In this document: positions 1 through 6,075 of the stretch, piece by piece
Layout: every line of letters starts with the position of its first letter
How positions within the stretch are numbered: the first letter of the stretch is position 1
NCBI GenBank assembly: GCA_002390205.1
Contig: DGOV01000130.1
Span: forward strand, 1-7,102
DNA length: 7,102 bases
Origin: Proteobacteria bacterium UBA4457
GTDB lineage: Bacteria > Pseudomonadota > Gammaproteobacteria > Ga0077536
Reading direction: 5' to 3'
Notes under the pieces: generated by a model
What the model was told of the DNA's origin: nothing
Database searches by the model: none
What the model saw: the letters and a program-made list of their open reading frames with translations, nothing else
Made by a program: the position numbers and the translations under genes

Positions 1-477
1 TTTTTCATGGATGATCGCCGATTCAGGTTTGAGGGCTTCTTCCGGGTCTAAAACCGGCTCTAGTTCTTCGTAATCAACGAACACTAATTCAGCAGCATCT
101 TCTGCAACATATTTATCGCGTGCTACAACAAGTGCTACTGGCTCTCCGTGGAATGTGACTTTATCAACAGCTAATGGCCAAAAAGTGGGGTAGTGAGCAG
201 GAAGAGCCGGTTGAACAATCGGTTGTGGCATAGATTTTATTAGGTGTTTGATCTGGTCCCCTGTATATATCCGTTCAATACCTGCCAATTCTTCGGCTTC
301 AGATGTATCGATAGATAATATTTTTGCATGCGCATATTCGCTACGGACAAAAACGGCATGAAGTGCGCCGGGAATGACGATGTCGCTGACATATTTTCCT
401 TTCCCGGTGAGCAGTCTGCGATCTTCTTTTCGGGGAAGCGGGGTTCCCATCCAGTCGTCATTTTTTCTCTGGGACAT
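1..477 (-). CDS. Molybdopterin-binding large subunit of a CoxL/xanthine dehydrogenase-family hydroxylase (N-terminal part)
   Basis: This is the catalytic subunit of an aerobic molybdenum hydroxylase (xanthine oxidase family), which would hydroxylate a substrate or oxidise CO with water as oxygen donor and pass electrons to the Fe-S and FAD subunits. Only the first 159 residues are present; family members are about 750-800 residues, so the gene runs off the left edge. The ATG at 475-477 follows an AGGAG that overlaps the stop of the small-subunit gene. Visible landmarks are GTPLPRKEDRRLLTG (11-25), typical of the family N-terminus, and HGEPVA (110-115) in the a/b hammerhead domain (about residues 20-140). 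The active-site loop that separates true CO dehydrogenase (AYXCSFR) from form II and other oxidases lies outside the window, so the substrate is unknown. Order FAD, Fe-S, Mo subunit matches coxMSL operons. Confidence 0.9.
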   Translation of the reverse strand, partial: MSQRKNDDWMGTPLPRKEDRRLLTGKGKYVSDIVIPGALHAVFVRSEYAHAKILSIDTSEAEELAGIERIYTGDQIKHLIKSMPQPIVQPALPAHYPTFWPLAVDKVTFHGEPVALVVARDKYVAEDAAELVFVDYEELEPVLDPEEALKPESAIIHEK

Positions 478-489
478 GTCTTATGTCTC

Positions 490-969
490 CTACGTTTTTC
501 TTAATTGGTTTTCTTGCACAACTTTGCGGACAGCATTGATGATATGCACATAGCCAGTGCATCTGCATAAATTACCAATCAGACCTTTCTTGATTTCTTG
601 CTCACTTGGGTTGGGATATCTTTTCAAGAAATCAGTCATGTTCATCAAAATGCCCGCTGTGCAAAATCCACATTGCAGACCATGTTCAGATTTGAAGGCC
701 TCTTGCAATGGCGTGAGTTCTCCATCCGGTGCCAAGCCTTCCACTGTTGTAATCTTGTGTTCATCTGCTTGTGCGGCGAGTAGCATACAGCTTTTAACAG
801 CCTCTCCGTCTAAATGTACCGTACATGCGCCACATACTCCTTCGTAGGTGCATCCAATATGGGTGCCTGTGAGATGAGCACGTTCTCTAATGAAATCTAC
901 CAATAGCATCCTTTCTGGTACTTCTTCTTGAAACAGTCTTCCGTTGATATCAATTGCAACTTTAGCCAA
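490..969 (-). CDS. 2Fe-2S small subunit of the molybdenum hydroxylase (CoxS-like)
   Basis: This subunit carries two 2Fe-2S clusters that relay electrons from the molybdenum centre to FAD. The 159-residue length is normal for the family. The N-terminal plant-ferredoxin-like domain (about 1-76) has Cys40, Cys46, Cys49 and Cys61; the C-terminal helical domain has C100-GF-C103 and C135-R-C137, the standard second-cluster ligands. The start is a TTG at 967-969, preceded by a strong GGAGGA (978-983) at 8 nt. The only nearby ATG opens a frame that stops within eight codons, so TTG is well supported. The gene starts 16 nt after the FAD-subunit stop and ends 12 nt before the large-subunit start, so the three genes are surely one operon. 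One oddity is the Cys40-x5-Cys46 spacing; the family usually shows Cys-x4-Cys. Confidence 0.95.
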   Translation of the reverse strand: MAKVAIDINGRLFQEEVPERMLLVDFIRERAHLTGTHIGCTYEGVCGACTVHLDGEAVKSCMLLAAQADEHKITTVEGLAPDGELTPLQEAFKSEHGLQCGFCTAGILMNMTDFLKRYPNPSEQEIKKGLIGNLCRCTGYVHIINAVRKVVQENQLRKT

Positions 970-985
970 TATACCAGTCCTCCAT

Positions 986-1864
986 TTATCCTAAGCCGAA
1001 AGCTCGTTTTTTTGCTATTTCTATCACTTCTAAGCCGATTGTTTTTATAAGCTGATAGCGATAATCCGCAGTCGCCATGGAGTCTGTATACGTCGGTATT
1101 TTACTGCATACAATCATCATGGCTTCTGCAATTTCTTCTGTATTCGCGGTGGTGCTTAGGAGCGACGCTTCTGCTTCCAGGCAACGTTGAGCGCCGGATA
1201 GGCCCGTTAAAGTTATACGTGCGTAGTCGCAACAGTCCGTATTATCGAAGTGTAAGCATGCCGCTATCCCTATGACTGGCAGCGCATCGGTTACTAACCC
1301 CCATTTTTTATATGCACTTCCAGACTTAGAGCCTCTCAACTTAAAATCAACAGACAGTAATATCTCAAATTCGTTTCGGGCGGTCTCTAATGGACCTAGA
1401 AAGAAATCATCTGCAGCGACTTGTCTAGTCGAGCCATCTGGGGATATGAGGTTCATAGCCCCGTCTAAAGCTAAGACAGTAACCGGGGTGCAAGCGGCGC
1501 TATAGTTCCAGCACAGGCTTCCCCCGATAGTACCTCTGTTACGAACTTGTCTATCACCAACGCGACTGGCCGCATCTTTCAATGCGATGAGTTCTAGTGG
1601 GATTGAATCGGAAGATACAATATCAACGTACCTGGTCATGGCTCCAACTGTAAGAAGACCTTTTTCGGACGTAACGAATTTTAATTCAGAGAGTGCTTGT
1701 AGATCGATGATATGAGCAGGTCTAAGCATACGAGATTTTACTGCTTGCATCGCGCTTTGCCCTCCTGCAAGGACTAAAATATCTTCTTCATTAGAGTCTA
1801 GAAGGCTGTACAGCTCTTCTAACGTTGAGGGTCTAGAATATTGTTCTATGGGTGCTGGGTACAT
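986..1864 (-). CDS. FAD-binding medium subunit of the molybdenum hydroxylase (CoxM-like)
   Basis: This is the flavoprotein subunit that takes electrons from the 2Fe-2S subunit and hands them to an external acceptor, probably the quinone pool in the cox type. It has 292 residues, close to the usual 285-295. The FAD_binding_5 domain (about 1-175) shows the two flavin loops AGGQS (33-37) and TIGGS (112-116); the CO dehydrogenase flavoprotein C-terminal domain follows (about 180-285) with the conserved ATADYR near 264-269. It starts at ATG 1862-1864 with only a weak GAG upstream and is the first gene of the three-gene operon. Flavin loop sequences do not fix the substrate, so CO dehydrogenase should not be assumed. 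Confidence 0.93.
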   Translation of the reverse strand: MYPAPIEQYSRPSTLEELYSLLDSNEEDILVLAGGQSAMQAVKSRMLRPAHIIDLQALSELKFVTSEKGLLTVGAMTRYVDIVSSDSIPLELIALKDAASRVGDRQVRNRGTIGGSLCWNYSAACTPVTVLALDGAMNLISPDGSTRQVAADDFFLGPLETARNEFEILLSVDFKLRGSKSGSAYKKWGLVTDALPVIGIAACLHFDNTDCCDYARITLTGLSGAQRCLEAEASLLSTTANTEEIAEAMMIVCSKIPTYTDSMATADYRYQLIKTIGLEVIEIAKKRAFGLG

Positions 1865-1913
1865 GACTTTACTCTATTAGCTACTGCTATCAATTAGAAA
1901 CGCTTCTATTTTC

Positions 1914-1941
1914 ATTATTGGGTATGTATTAGGTGTATCTA
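1914..1941 (-). promoter_or_regulatory. Possible promoter of the hydroxylase operon
   Basis: Read on the minus strand, TAGATA (1936-1941) and AATAAT (1914-1919) are separated by 16 nt, with 4/6 and 5/6 matches to the sigma-70 consensus. They lie about 50 nt before the FAD-subunit start. This is pattern matching in AT-rich DNA; the operon could also be read through from hslR, because no convincing terminator separates them. Confidence 0.28.
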
Positions 1942-1950
1942 CTCCCCGCG

Positions 1951-1975
1951 TGGTTCAAGGGCCTGGTTCTCGGCC
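1951..1975. repeat. Short imperfect tandem direct repeat in the hslR-hydroxylase gap
   Basis: Two adjacent copies of about 12-13 nt, TGGTTCAAGGGCC (1951-1963) and TGGTTCTCGGCC (1964-1975), share TGGTTC and GGCC. They form a GC-rich block in an otherwise AT-rich 147-nt gap, just upstream of the possible operon promoter. They could be a paired activator site or a chance duplication. Confidence 0.45.
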
Positions 1976-2011
1976 TGTAAATATCTGTGAAAAGTATGGC
2001 ACACAACCTTC

Positions 2012-2416
2012 TTAACCACCAAGCCGTTTTATTTTAATACGCTGTTTTCTGTCCTGCTTACTTGGCTTCTCGGCATAACGTGTAGACAAAGCACTCAGTT
2101 TTAATTTTTCTTTGATATCATTGTTGAGTGCAATACTGCTTGGGTCTTCTATATAGAGCTGGACTGCTAATGGCGCAGAGACTCGCCTTGCGGACAAATC
2201 TTTAATCGTTACTGTTTGGACCATTTGTTCTCGGCGGATACTCAGGCAAGTGCCAAGAGTTATCATTCTAGACGGCTTTACTTTGCTGCCCTGAATAAGC
2301 ACTCGCCCCAATTGTATGGCTCTGTTCGCCATTTGACGTGTTTTATAAAATCGGGCGGACCAGAGCCAGATATCAAGCCGCATTTTTACATTTTCATTGT
2401 TTACAATTGGTTGCAT
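2012..2416 (-). CDS. hslR: Hsp15-type S4-domain RNA-binding protein
   Basis: Hsp15 binds free 50S subunits that still carry a nascent chain with its tRNA, after translation has aborted, and helps recycle them; it is heat-inducible in E. coli. The 134-residue length matches the E. coli protein (133). The S4 domain occupies about residues 12-70 and opens with MRLDIWLWSARFYKTR, nearly the family signature RLDKWLWAARFYKTR. The C-terminal tail is very basic (KPSKQDRKQRIKIKR), as expected for rRNA contact. The start at ATG 2414-2416 leaves 12 residues before RLD, close to E. coli; Met12 (2381-2383) is an alternative, and neither has a clear ribosome binding site. It is divergent from moaB across 66 nt and on the same strand as the hydroxylase operon 147 nt downstream. 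I infer no functional tie to either neighbour. Confidence 0.93.
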   Translation of the reverse strand: MQPIVNNENVKMRLDIWLWSARFYKTRQMANRAIQLGRVLIQGSKVKPSRMITLGTCLSIRREQMVQTVTIKDLSARRVSAPLAVQLYIEDPSSIALNNDIKEKLKLSALSTRYAEKPSKQDRKQRIKIKRLGG

Positions 2417-2482
2417 GTTGTATGTTTAAGTCCAAAGAGAGCATATTAACCTGATTACATGTTTTAGTTACGGAGAAGTAGG

Positions 2483-3001
2483 ATGCCGAATTCTGAATTT
2501 ATTCCTTTATCGATAGCTGTTCTGACTGTATCGGATACACGTACGTTAAAAGATGACAGGTCTGGAGACTTGTTAGTAAGAAAAGTTGCTGAGGCAGGAC
2601 ACAATTTAGTTGAAAGAGCGATGTGCAAAGACAGCATATATTCTATTCGCGCTATTGTGTCGGGGTGGATAGACACTGCGAAGCTAGATGTTGTTCTTAT
2701 ATCAGGAGGCACTGGGGTAACTGGCAGAGATGGAACACCCGAGGCTGTTTCAGTACTTTTTGATAAAACTTTAGAAGGTTTCGGTGAGACTTTTCGCGCG
2801 CTCTCATATGCGGACATCAAAACTTCGACAATGCAGTCTAGGGCAGTGGCTGGCGTTGCTAATAGGACCTATGTTTTTTCTTTGCCTGGCTCAACTGGCG
2901 CATGCAAACTTGCATGGGAGTCTTTAATATCCTTTCAGCTGGATAGTCGAACAAAACCATGCAATCTTGTGGAACTTATGCCCCGACTACTAGAGCGCTA
3001 G
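2483..3001 (+). CDS. moaB: Molybdenum cofactor biosynthesis protein MoaB (MogA/MoaB family)
   Basis: MoaB/MogA proteins bind molybdopterin, and members of the family adenylate it before molybdate insertion; in E. coli MogA does this and the role of MoaB is less certain. The 172-residue length matches E. coli MoaB (170). The fold begins with IAVLTVSDTR (11-20), followed by the SGGTG loop in ISGGTGVTGRDGTPEA (73-88) and LPGSTGACK (134-142), the molybdopterin-binding signatures. The start at ATG 2483 is preceded by GGAG (2472-2475) at 7 nt. The gene lies about 620 nt from a molybdenum hydroxylase operon on the other strand, a sensible pairing because that enzyme needs the cofactor. Its 3' end overlaps the annotated start of the L,D-transpeptidase gene by 43 nt, so the two are probably cotranscribed. 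Confidence 0.94.
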   Translation: MPNSEFIPLSIAVLTVSDTRTLKDDRSGDLLVRKVAEAGHNLVERAMCKDSIYSIRAIVSGWIDTAKLDVVLISGGTGVTGRDGTPEAVSVLFDKTLEGFGETFRALSYADIKTSTMQSRAVAGVANRTYVFSLPGSTGACKLAWESLISFQLDSRTKPCNLVELMPRLLER

Positions 3002-3939
3002 TTTCGTTGTTGAGATCCTTTGCCCGCAGCTTTTTTGCCTTTTTGCTTTTACTCGTAATAGTTTTTCATAGCAGTGTAGCTGCTAACACGAAAAGTGATT
3101 TGGTGGGCGAACTGATGCTTGCTTTTGTGGAACAAGGCGACACGCTATCTGATATAGCTCGCTCTTATAATCAAGGGTATACAGAAATGCGTCTTGCTAA
3201 TCCAGCAATCGATCCGTGGCTGCCTCAAGCAGGAACCGACGTGATAATCCCTAGCCTTTATATTCTGCCGAGCGTAAAGACGGCTGGAATAGTCATAAAT
3301 ATTCCGGAGATGCGTATGTACGTGTTTGGAACTTCGACACGAGAGAACTCTTTTGAGATGTCCACGTATCCGGTAAGTGTGGGGCGGCAAAAATGGGGCA
3401 CGCCTCATGGGGCTATGACCATCACTATGAAGTTAGAAGATCCAGCTTGGTACCCGCCAGATTCGATATTAGCTGAACACGCGGCGAACGGCGACCCTCT
3501 ACCTAAAGTCGTCGTAGCTGGGCCTAAAAATCCTTTAGGGAAATTCGCAATGCTTCTTAGTGAAAAAGGCTATTTGATCCACGGAACTAATAAGCCCTAT
3601 GGAATCGGAATGAGAGTGACTCATGGATGCATACGAATGTATCCAAAGCACATAAAAAAGCTATTTGCCAATACAAAAAGCGGGACGAAAGTTTTAATAG
3701 TTAATCAACCTATAAAAGTAGGCGTAGATGCTGGGATCATTTACCTAGAGGCTCATCCTTCCCTGAAAGAAAATCCTGGTGATCTAGCTTCTAGATATGC
3801 AGAGACCATGCGCTTACTTGATCTGCAGTTCGGCAGTGACAAGTTCAAGCTTAGGTATCTTGCTGTCCAAAAGGCTTTGAGGCTGGAAAACGGTATTCCA
3901 ACCTCAATAGGCGTCATTGGAGACAACGTTATTAGGTAA
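2959..3939 (+). CDS. LysM-YkuD L,D-transpeptidase (ErfK/YbiS/YcfS family)
   Basis: This is a periplasmic enzyme that forms bonds to meso-diaminopimelate of peptidoglycan; relatives attach Braun lipoprotein to the cell wall. Order of parts: hydrophobic signal segment (about 25-37, cleavage near SSVAA at 38-42), LysM domain (about 56-98, GDTLSDIA and ANPAIDPWLP), then the YkuD domain (about 108-249) with HGTNKPYGIG (208-217) and THGCIRM (221-227). Cys224 is the predicted nucleophile, with His208 and His222 in the active site. A C-terminal extension of about 75 residues follows. The start is uncertain. ATG 2959 overlaps moaB and lacks a ribosome binding site, giving an unusually long n-region; TTG at 3007 or 3010 would give a compact signal peptide beginning near LRSFARSFF. 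It converges on an OprI-like lipoprotein gene 6 nt away, its likely substrate. Confidence 0.93.
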   Translation: MQSCGTYAPTTRALVSLLRSFARSFFAFLLLLVIVFHSSVAANTKSDLVGELMLAFVEQGDTLSDIARSYNQGYTEMRLANPAIDPWLPQAGTDVIIPSLYILPSVKTAGIVINIPEMRMYVFGTSTRENSFEMSTYPVSVGRQKWGTPHGAMTITMKLEDPAWYPPDSILAEHAANGDPLPKVVVAGPKNPLGKFAMLLSEKGYLIHGTNKPYGIGMRVTHGCIRMYPKHIKKLFANTKSGTKVLIVNQPIKVGVDAGIIYLEAHPSLKENPGDLASRYAETMRLLDLQFGSDKFKLRYLAVQKALRLENGIPTSIGVIGDNVIR

Positions 3940-3945
3940 AGGAGT

Positions 3946-4188
3946 TTATTTTTGCATAGTTTGTTTGAACATGCGCTCGATACGGGCAGTGTTTGCTTCA
4001 GCAGTTGCTTGTGCTTTCTGAGCTGTTCGTAATGCAGTAGTAGCCTCGCTGGAGGCCTTTCTAGCTTCCGCAATGGCAGTAGTTGCCTTAGCGTCGGATG
4101 TGCTCGGTTGTGAGGCGCACCCAAATAGGGCTACGACACAAAAGCTCAAAGCAATTAGAGGTTTTAGAAAGAGAAAGGGTTTTGACAT
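3946..4188 (-). CDS. oprI: OprI/Lpp-like murein lipoprotein
   Basis: This is a small outer-membrane lipoprotein that ties the outer membrane to peptidoglycan. The 80-residue precursor has a signal peptide and lipobox ALFGC (20-24), so Cys24 would be lipidated; the following Ala-Ser favours outer-membrane sorting. The mature part is an alanine-rich helix (about 33-76) with A-x6-A style spacing, resembling Pseudomonas OprI, especially the shared AQKAQ-TA segment near the C-terminus. It ends in Lys80, the residue that Braun lipoprotein uses for covalent attachment. ATG 4186-4188 follows GCGGAG (4198-4203) at 9 nt. The neighbouring convergent L,D-transpeptidase is of the class that makes this linkage, so I infer an enzyme-substrate pair. 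Covalent attachment here is inferred, not shown. Confidence 0.88.
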   Translation of the reverse strand: MSKPFLFLKPLIALSFCVVALFGCASQPSTSDAKATTAIAEARKASSEATTALRTAQKAQATAEANTARIERMFKQTMQK

Positions 4189-4233
4189 TGTACTGTGCTC
4201 CGCTTGCTGACACTTTATGATATACGAAAATTT

Positions 4234-4276
4234 ATTCTATCTTACGGATAATGATGTATTTAGGGCACACACGCAA
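4234..4276 (-). promoter_or_regulatory. Possible promoter region of the OprI-like gene
   Basis: Two overlapping minus-strand candidates are present: TTGCGT (4271-4276), 17 nt, CATTAT (4248-4253); and TAAATA (4257-4262), 17 nt, TAGAAT (4234-4239). Either gives a leader of about 40-55 nt. OprI-type genes are usually very strongly expressed, so a promoter is expected here, but neither candidate is a close consensus match. Confidence 0.3.
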
Positions 4277-4324
4277 GGTTAGTCTTTCGCATTGTTTACG
4301 AATGGGTATTTCAAGAGATTCTAA

Positions 4325-4341
4325 AGCGCAGAAGGTGCGCT
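4325..4341. repeat. Inverted repeat upstream of mazG
   Basis: AGCGCA (4325-4330) and TGCGCT (4336-4341) are perfect 6-bp arms around GAAGG. The repeat lies just upstream of AT-rich hexamers TATTAT (4347-4352) and TATAAA (4352-4357), which could serve as a -10 for mazG; no good -35 is visible. No T-run follows on the plus strand, so a terminator is unlikely. It may be an operator or chance. Confidence 0.35.
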
Positions 4342-4388
4342 ATCTGTATTATATAAACACTCTCAAAATGAGGTGATAGTTGAGAAAT

Positions 4389-5174
4389 ATGTCTAGTCTA
4401 AATGAATTATCTAAATTAGTAAGGCAGTTGAGAGAAGCTGAAACCGGTTCCGTTTGGCACAAGGAACAGACACATCAGTCTTTAGCTAAGTATACGATAG
4501 AGGAAGCCTATGAATTGGTTGATGCTATCGAAAACGAATGTCTGGAGCATATTCCAGAAGAAATTGGCGACTTGCTTTTTCATGTTCTTCTTCATTGCGA
4601 TATCGGAGAGAAACAAGGACAGTTTGATATCGACTTGGTAATCTCAAAATTAAGAGAAAAAATAAAAAGCAGACACCCGAAAGTGTTTGACTTGGACTCT
4701 CCCTCAAATGACACAAAAGAAAATTGGCAAGAATTGAAAAGTAACGAGCGCAAGGGCAGGGGTCTTTTGAGTAAATTTGATGATATTCCGATCGGTTATC
4801 CAGCTCTTCTAAGAGCGGAGAAAATACAAAATCGTGCTTCAAGTTTTGGTTTTGATTGGCCTGATGTCAACCCAGTATTGAGAAAAGTGGAGGAAGAGCT
4901 CGGGGAACTCATCGAAGTTATTGACCAAAATCAAGGTGAAAAACGTGCAGAGGAAGAGTTTGGTGACGTTTTATTTACATTGGTAAACCTTGGTAGACAT
5001 TTAGGCATAGATTCTGAATCTGCGCTGAGAAAGGCCGTGGGCAAATTTGAGAGACGGATTCGTGGCGTGGAAAATGCATTGTCAGAAAGAGGGACAGCGA
5101 TTGATCAGGCTTCAGCGGAAGAACTGGTGTCGGTTTGGGAGTTAGTAAAGCTTTCAGAACCTATGGCGCGCTAA
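4389..5174 (+). CDS. mazG: Nucleoside triphosphate pyrophosphohydrolase MazG
   Basis: MazG hydrolyses (d)NTPs to the monophosphate and pyrophosphate, removing aberrant nucleotides and affecting stress signalling. The 261-residue length matches the E. coli two-domain form (263). The N-terminal MazG domain has the Mg-binding EEAYE (38-42) and EIGD (58-61); the C-terminal domain has EELGE (169-173) and EEFGD (189-193), so both keep their acidic ligands. I chose ATG 4389 because the distance from Met to the conserved ETG/ENG equals that in E. coli. A TTG at 4380 lies only 3 nt after the AGGTGA (4371-4376), whereas the ATG is 12 nt away. The usual N-terminal GCPWD signature reads GSVWH here, an unusual change. 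The gene ends 6 nt before the convergent ispA stop. Confidence 0.94.
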   Translation: MSSLNELSKLVRQLREAETGSVWHKEQTHQSLAKYTIEEAYELVDAIENECLEHIPEEIGDLLFHVLLHCDIGEKQGQFDIDLVISKLREKIKSRHPKVFDLDSPSNDTKENWQELKSNERKGRGLLSKFDDIPIGYPALLRAEKIQNRASSFGFDWPDVNPVLRKVEEELGELIEVIDQNQGEKRAEEEFGDVLFTLVNLGRHLGIDSESALRKAVGKFERRIRGVENALSERGTAIDQASAEELVSVWELVKLSEPMAR

Positions 5175-5180
5175 GGGCCT

Positions 5181-6071
5181 CTATTTCTTTCTATAAATTA
5201 TAAAATCTGCGATTTGGGCGAGCACAGACGTGTCTTCAGGTAAAAAATCTAGCGCTGCAATGGCCTCGTTTCGTAAATTGAGCGCTGTTTCTTTAGCCTT
5301 GGACATGCCCAAAATATTGGGATACGTTGGCTTGCTTAACTCGGCATCCGACCCTTGAGGTTTGCCTATTTCTTCCGTTGTTCCTTCTATATCTAAAATG
5401 TCGTCTTGCACCTGAAAAGCTAAACCTATGCACATGGCATATCGCTTCAGATGTTCTAGAACGGTAGAGTCTTTTTGCCCTGATGCAAGGTATCCAAGGA
5501 CTACGCTAGCACTGATCAAGTCTCCAGTTTTGTGTCTGTGTATATTCTCTAACTCTTCTATGGTGAGTACTCTGCCGACCGCGGCGAGATCAAGTGCTTG
5601 CCCAGCAACCATACCTTGTGAACCGCTGGCACTAGTGAGTACTCGCAACATGTTGAGGCGCGATTCATCACTAAGTGAAACATCTTGGTTTTTCAATAAA
5701 ACCTCAACTGCCAACGCCTGCAATGCATCTCCAGCTAAAATAGCCGTAGCCTCGTCATATTGTTTATGACAGGTTGGTCTGCCTCGGCGCAGGTCATCAT
5801 CATCCATTGCCGGAAGGTCGTCGTGAATCAAAGAATAGGCGTGTATTAACTCTACTGCTGCAGCGGGGGCGTCTGAAACTGAAAGAGGTGCGCCGAAAAC
5901 CTGGCCGGTCAAATAAGTTAACACGGGGCGTAAACGTTTTCCGGGAGCGAGAACAGAATAACGCATTGCATTGCTGAGGCGGCGAGGCTCCTGATTCTCG
6001 AGAGGTAAAAATTTTTCCAAAGTAGTATTTGTTCTGGACTGTAATGGTTTAAGTATGTTCTCTATCATCAT
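5181..6071 (-). CDS. ispA: Farnesyl diphosphate synthase (short-chain prenyltransferase)
   Basis: IspA condenses isopentenyl diphosphate with dimethylallyl and geranyl diphosphate to give farnesyl diphosphate for quinone and undecaprenyl lipid synthesis in the cytoplasm. With the start at ATG 6069-6071 it has 296 residues (E. coli 299). The first Asp-rich motif is DDLPAMD (84-90) within HAYSLIHDDLPAMDDDDLRRG, essentially the E. coli sequence, including the bacterial two-residue insertion and no bulky aromatic residue just before it; this favours C15 product. The second Asp-rich motif is DDILD (223-227), and the C-terminus ends in basic YRKK. The start lies 4 nt after the xseB stop with no clear ribosome binding site, suggesting translational coupling. 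An upstream in-frame TTG (6099-6101) would overlap xseB and is less likely. The dxs gene that often follows in relatives is absent. Confidence 0.95.
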   Translation of the reverse strand: MMIENILKPLQSRTNTTLEKFLPLENQEPRRLSNAMRYSVLAPGKRLRPVLTYLTGQVFGAPLSVSDAPAAAVELIHAYSLIHDDLPAMDDDDLRRGRPTCHKQYDEATAILAGDALQALAVEVLLKNQDVSLSDESRLNMLRVLTSASGSQGMVAGQALDLAAVGRVLTIEELENIHRHKTGDLISASVVLGYLASGQKDSTVLEHLKRYAMCIGLAFQVQDDILDIEGTTEEIGKPQGSDAELSKPTYPNILGMSKAKETALNLRNEAIAALDFLPEDTSVLAQIADFIIYRKK

Positions 6072-6075
6072 AGGC

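Noticed and set aside
240..461. 73-residue minus-strand reading frame at the left edge
   Set aside because: It is an out-of-frame shadow inside the large-subunit gene, whose true frame (start 477, open to position 1) gives clear family sequence.
557..847. Plus-strand frames opposite the 2Fe-2S subunit
   Set aside because: Antisense shadows with no recognisable content; the minus-strand frame encodes all eight Fe-S cysteines.
1865..2011. Molybdenum-cofactor riboswitch upstream of the hydroxylase operon
   Set aside because: The gap is short and I could not fold it into the multi-stem moco RNA layout; only a small direct repeat stands out.
2464..2820. 118-residue minus-strand frame opposite moaB
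   Set aside because: Antisense shadow; the plus frame carries the MoaB motifs and a good ribosome binding site.
3753..4124. 123-residue minus-strand frame spanning the transpeptidase/OprI junction
   Set aside because: It overlaps both real genes in other frames and is low-complexity Leu/Arg-rich without family resemblance.
5428..5977. Two plus-strand frames opposite ispA
   Set aside because: Antisense shadows of an intact prenyltransferase gene.
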